Shown piece by piece: positions 59,785 through 64,000 of a stretch of DNA of 64,000 bases. A program made the translations under genes and the position numbers. The notes beneath the pieces are model-generated. The model was not told where the DNA came from. It made no database searches and saw only the letters and a list, made by a program, of their open reading frames with translations. This DNA comes from Euryodendron excelsum (taxonomy: Eukaryota; Streptophyta; Magnoliopsida; Ericales; Pentaphylacaceae). The DNA is taken from positions 19,967,501 through 20,031,500 of the forward strand of contig CM065385.1 of assembly GCA_033060915.1 (NCBI GenBank). The letters are read 5' to 3'. Numbering within the stretch: position 1 is the stretch's first letter; every line of letters starts with the position of its first letter.

Positions 59785-60430
59785 GGTGCATGTAGCATAC
59801 GCTCCGCCGCTGCGAGTGTTTGTTTAAACTTTTCCTTGATAATTATGTCAACTGGGGAGATTTCGGAGGAATCGGTTGCATCCACGGTGTTCTCCTAGGG
59901 TTTCTCTTGAACTTTTGAGTTTTTGAAAAGTCTGAACAATGTTCAAAAGTGTGAGATATCATCTCGGAAAGTGTGCATAAAATCGCATTTTTACAGAGCG
60001 TTTGTAATACCCTCCGTGGGGGTTCAAAAGTAGTAGTTTTTGTGCCACATGACTAAAACCTTCAAAAAGTGATCTCTCCGATCGGACCGTACCAATGAAA
60101 AGTGCTCTGGAAATGCTTTCGAAAATTTCCTAATTTAAGCATTTCTCAAGTCGTTTGACGGTGCGTTATAATTAGGGAATTGGAGAAAAAGTCAATCTTG
60201 GCGGAGCATCTGTGAGACGCTCTAGGGGTTGCTGAAAGTAGCAGTTTTTGAGCCACGCGATGAGGGGCTTTAGGAAGCGATATATCCAACCGAGCCATAT
60301 CAATGGAAAGACCTATGATCAAGCTTTCAAGAATTTCCTGGTTTACGCATTTCTCAAGTCATTTGACGGTGCGTTATAACCAGGGAATCGTGAGAAAAGG
60401 CAATCTTGGCAGAGCGTCTACGAGATGCTC
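59785..60430 (-). repeat. four 208-210-bp tandem modules with hairpins (second LTR copy)
   Basis: Hairpin words start at about 59786, 59996, 60204 and 60412, spaced 210, 208 and 208 bases. The third is GAGCATCTGTGAGACGCTC and the fourth GAGCGTCTACGAGATGCTC. Flanking text matches the array at 26187-26833. Confidence 0.88.
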
Positions 60431-61000
60431 CAAGGGAACTTTCATTAAGTCGGGAGTGTTTAGTGTCGTAAGGACCACCTTAGGTTAAACAGGGGTGCAT
60501 GACAAGGCCCACCATTCAATATTCTAGGATCGGTGTAGTTTCGGGGCGTGTTTGGGCCGCCAGGGGTAAAATGGTCATTTTAACCGGGCTCGGTTGAAAA
60601 ATGTTAGGAATGGACCGGAGTATTATGTTAAGCATGTTGGGTCATTCAGAGATGATCCCGGAAGAGTTTTTCACTATTTGGTGGGATTTGTGCTGTGCTA
60701 GGGCATCTAGGGGTAAAATGATCATTTTGACCGAAGTTAGCTAAAATGGGATCGGAGTTGGACAAAATGGTGTGTTGAGTACGCCTAACTGTTTAGTAAC
60801 ACTTTGGAAAGCAGACTTACCATCTTGAGAGATTTTGAACTTTCTCAAGATATGCAGGTTTGGTTATTAGGCCTCTATTGGGCCCAGCAAGCCCGAGAAG
60901 CAGTTGACTGATTGGATAGGGGTTTGAAAATTGATTTGAGCTTGAATGTGCTTACAGAATTTTGAAAGGGAGTTCGGTCAGGCCGGAGATTGTCAAGTAG

Positions 61001-61119
61001 TTAAAAAGCTTGATGCATATGCTAAATACATCAGTGACTCCTACAAAAGTGTAGATTATCCCTTTGTTTTTATTTTTTTGTAGATTTTGCTAGGGACTAG
61101 CAAAAAGCTAGTCAGGGGG
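61001..61119 (+). other. Athila-like 3' end with polypurine tract
   Basis: The stretch TTGCTAGGGACTAGCAAAAAG followed by CTAGTCAGGGGG is the usual sequence before a plant Athila-group 3' LTR, with the purine tract at about 61114-61119. It may be where Ath3 resumes after the Tat insertions. Confidence 0.65.
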
Positions 61120-62361
61120 TGTGATTACACTCCAAAAGTGTAATCATAATGCCTTGTCTAGTGGATTAATAGAGCTAGTATAGGTTTATCTTTGCTTTAT
61201 TAGATATATTTTGTCTCTAATTTGTTCTAGTATATTTTGTGCAGGAATGGAGCTTAAAATGAGCAAGAAGGGGCAAATTGCAGAAAGCCGTTCAAACTCT
61301 GGGTCAAACAGTTCAAACAGGCCCACTATTCGAACAGCTTTTCAAATGGTAGTGGAGATACTGAGAGCTTATTTTACCGTTCAAATTAGCTTTGATAGTA
61401 TAATGGAGATTCAGAGAGCATGTTTAGCCATTAGCTATCCTTTAGCTGGGTGTTCGAACGACCGTTCAAATGGCGCTTTGGGCGTTCGAACGATTCACGT
61501 GGCTCTGTTTTGTTTCTTACTATTTAAGGCAATTTTTACCCAATTTGGGGATCTAGCTTGTCTTCTACAATTTGTACTTAGTTTTCTTATCAGTTTACGT
61601 TTTTTTTAGAGGGAAACTCTTGATTTTCCATTGTAATAGCTAGATTTAATAGAGATTTCTTTCAATTCTTCATTGTCTCTTCAATTCTTCAAGTATTTTG
61701 CAATGGTGATGATTAGCTAAGCTATCTCTTGGATTCAATTGAGAAGATCAAGGTCTTCAAGTCTTCAATGAAGGGAAATTGATCTTCAAAGTTCTATCTC
61801 TAGTTAATCCAATTCTTATCAATTGAGACTTAGATCCTTAAGAAAACCTAGGTCATTGACTAAGTTTGGTAACCTCAATGTATAATTCTTAAATTGGTAT
61901 TGGGTTTGCACGAATCGATTGTATGAACCTATGGAGCTTCAATAGAAAATCAATTCTAAGGTCAATTGATAATGAATTCCCAAATTTCATAGTCAAAATC
62001 TTCTGAATCAAGGTTCATGGTGAGATCTTTGATTCAAGTTATAAAACCTCATTGATTGCTTGTAGAGTTTGGGTGATTTGACTGATTAGATTCAAGACTT
62101 TCCCTCAATTGTTTTCAACTTATTGTTAATTGCTTTCAATAGTAGATTTGTTAACCAAAACTTCTTCATCAACTACAATTTTTGGTTTATTTCATTTAGA
62201 CGCAAATTGATTGATTGTAATCCAACTCTAGCAAATTTATTGTTCGATTAAGTATTATTAGCCTATATTTTTCTTGATTCTTCAAGGAATTTGACTCCGA
62301 TGTCACCGAATTTATGTTTCATCGCGATAACCGTTCTCTTGCGGAAGCATATTGCACAACA
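61120..62361 (+). repeat. Athila-like 3' LTR (about 1.24 kb)
   Basis: It starts TGTGATTACACTCC right after GGGGG and ends near GCATATTGCACAACA; the end is less sure than the start. The region 61290-61500 is rich in TTCGAA/TTCAAA words and shares GATTCAGAGAGCAxGTTTA with the Ath1 LTR (about 3343). The 132-codon frame at 61211-61609 lies across the U3/R part and is probably not a gene. Confidence 0.7.
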
Positions 62362-62736
62362 TTATTTAGAGAGATTCAATTTCACATTAAAAATTAGCTC
62401 CATTAGTTTTAACTTTCTAATTCCACTTACGACCAACTCGTTATTAGTGAATAAATAGGGAGAAGTATATATATACAAATTCTAGTGGTTCGGGAACAAG
62501 GGTGAGCCTAGAATGAATGCACTAGGTCAGATGGACTGAAGCTTTGAAAAAAGAAAATTTTATTCGAATTGTAGCCAGAAAAGATAGATTCAATACTATT
62601 TGAATAAAACATGAACCTATCTAATGAGACTACATCCAATTCGTTTTTGTATCAGAGACTTAGAGGTTTGGGCTGTAAACAAGCCAAGTCAAGTAATGAA
62701 TAGTTCAAGCTTGGTTTGAAAATCTTAACGAGCTTG

Positions 62737-62973
62737 AAAATGTGTTCAAACTTAACTTGTTTACATGACAAGCTGATCTCAAATGAGCTTTTAATTGAGC
62801 CAAACACGAGCCGAACTCGAGTAGCTTGAATATTTTAGTGTATATAAGCTTACTGAGCCGAGCTCATAAACTTAACAAGTTTTAAAATGTGTTCAAGTTG
62901 ACTTATTTACATAACGAGCCGATCTCAAATGAGCTTTTAACGAGCCGAACGCGAGCTGAGTTCAAGTAGCTTG
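62737..62973. repeat. duplicated 90-bp segment with GAGCCGA motifs
   Basis: AAAATGTGTTCAA...GTAGCTTG occurs at 62737-62829 and 62884-62973, with CTCAAATGAGCTTTTAA and GAGCCGA in both. GAGCCGAGCTCGAG-type sequences are common in plant MITE-like repeats. No terminal inverted repeats were found here. Confidence 0.75.
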
Positions 62974-63976
62974 GTTCGTTTTATAGCCTTGCTAAAGGCA
63001 TTGAATGTAGCTATCTAACTGTGATGCTACAGTTTGGGTAGTTTAGTTAGGCTAGAAACCTATCCAACCTAGGCTACCCAGCCCATGGTGCACTGTGGTT
63101 TGCCTAGGCCCGACTCGAGCTAGATCGATTTTTTCAATGACGTGGGAGAACCTATACAATGTCAGGGTTTTTTGGACCCACTCATAGTGAGTAAATTCGT
63201 TGGAGATTGAAAAATAACCACAATCCACTAGTCTTAGGTAAAATAAAGATTGCCCAAGCAAGCAATTACGCTATACTAGTGTTAGTCACTATGAGGGCAA
63301 TTGCTCTTAGAGTGATCGACACTAGTGCAGCGGTTTCCTCCTAAGAATACTTTATGTAACACAGATGACTCAAACTCATGTATCTCCTTCTCAACTGAAC
63401 AAACCTATGGGTGAACTGTAGACGTCATTGCTAAAAATTCAACTTTCAAATTTCAAATTTCCCGATGGACATCTCTAGAGCTTCGGTAGTCCGATCATCT
63501 CTTTACTGGTGCCAGGTTTTTACCCTCCTCTTATCCTTGCTTTTGCTGACCCATAGCTGATCTCCCTCTCTCATTTCCTCTCTTCCTCCTTCTCAGTTTC
63601 TTCTCCATCTGCAGTGTTCCTCACATCTCTTGTTTTCCATTTGTTTTCATCTTTTCTCGTCCCATTTTTTCTTAGATTTCGATCCACTTTGGGTTCTGCT
63701 TCTATAGCTTCCCTTTCCTTATTCTCGTTCCATATCTTTGGTCTTACTTTTCCTTTCATTCCAGTCTTTATTCGTTGATCTCTCTCTGTTATTGCTGGGT
63801 TCATACCCAGTTGAAGAGTTGATGAAGGCTTCAGCCGCTGGGCCTTCGAGAAGGCCGGCGGCCAACCATACCCCGCCTACCATAGTTGATGAAGACCAGC
63901 TGCCCATGTGCGTCGCCAACCACCTTTTGTCAAAGTTGGTGGTTGCCAACCTTGACAATCGGTGCTCCCCCTCTCC

Positions 63977-63984
63977 TATAAATA
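63977..63984 (+). promoter_or_regulatory. TATA box near the window edge
   Basis: TATAAATA in CTCTCCTATAAATAGAGGG, 16 bases from the end. A transcription unit, genic or LTR, may start just outside. Confidence 0.45.
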
Positions 63985-64000
63985 GAGGGTTGAGGTGAGG

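Larger units (their letters stand above)
56381..61000 (-). repeat. Tat LTR fragment, reversed, ends trimmed (about 4.6 kb)
   Basis: The left edge lacks about 80 bp of the LTR end (homology starts near CGAGTGCAACTAGG). The right edge is degraded at GGCCGGAGATTGTCAAG and lacks the TGTAAGC start. Inside are the GGAGTCGCCACCTAAC block, the TTTGAAAAG tract, a TATA box and four 208-bp hairpin modules. It is the same U3 subfamily as the solo LTR at 23848-27829 and different from Tat1 and Tat2, so it is not simply the missing 5' LTR of Tat1. Confidence 0.8.
62362..64000. other. noncoding flank
   Basis: No transposon protein or host gene is recognisable. It contains the duplicated GAGCCGAxCxCGAG segment (62737-62973), pyrimidine-rich 63540-63740 and a GC-richer 63820-63960. 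The frame at 63738-63998 has no start context or family match and its hydrophobic beginning lies in the pyrimidine tract. Confidence 0.5.

Noticed and set aside
56381..61000. 5' LTR partner of Tat1
   Set aside because: Its U3 is of the 208-bp hairpin subfamily, whereas the Tat1 3' LTR has the GGCGCC type; it also lacks the primer site on its left.
61211..61609. 132-codon frame as a possible small gene
   Set aside because: It lies across U3/R of an Athila-like LTR, follows the TTCGAA-rich segment and has no recognisable domain.
63738..63998. 86-codon frame at the right edge as a host gene start
   Set aside because: The N-terminal half is pyrimidine-tract translation, a TATA box lies at its end rather than before it, and no motif is recognised.

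Overview
This is a gene-poor stretch of a plant nuclear genome, from a flowering plant with abundant long LTR retrotransposons. I see no ordinary host gene, tRNA, rRNA or CRISPR array. Almost every base up to about 62.4 kb can be assigned to Ty3/gypsy elements of three plant lineages: Athila-like, Tekay/Del-like (chromodomain) and Tat/Ogre-like (very long LTRs, tRNA-Arg-type primer site). All coding regions are broken by stops and frameshifts, so nothing here looks able to move on its own. The species cannot be fixed from the sequence.

Layout. 1-4322: 3' half of an Athila-like element (Ath1: RNase H, integrase, spacer, 3' LTR). 4323-7069: reversed Athila-like 5' end (Ath2: LTR, primer site, leader). 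7070-10756: gag-protease and 3' spacer of a third Athila-like element without RT or integrase (Ath3). 10757-12791 and 47128-49453: two halves of one reversed Tat LTR (Tat1), split by the Tekay element Tek1 (12792-47127, target duplication GTTTG on both sides). The 3' LTR of Tek1 is itself split by a 22-kb Tat element, Tat2 (23281-45468, duplication ACCGA on both sides). The 5' LTR of Tat2 is split by a reversed solo Tat LTR (23848-27829, imperfect duplication AACGC/AACAT). 49454-54420: internal region of Tat1. 54430-56380: Athila-like LTR fragment plus spacer related to Ath3. 56381-61000: another reversed Tat LTR, truncated. 61001-62361: an Athila-like 3' end and LTR, possibly where Ath3 resumes. 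62362-64000: noncoding flank with a degenerate duplication and a TATA box at the edge.

The insertion order is readable: Ath3, then Tat1, then Tek1, then Tat2, then the solo LTR, a five-level nest. Tat2 is unusual. It keeps gag and an antisense reading frame resembling the plant mobile domain but has no protease, RT, RNase H or integrase between them. Tat1 shows a matching pol-less spacer, so this may be a family of non-autonomous elements served by enzymes from elsewhere. The U3 regions of the Tat LTRs are built from tandem modules that repeatedly encode hairpins whose two arms change together (208-bp and about 47-bp modules). I consider this the least explained signal in the window.
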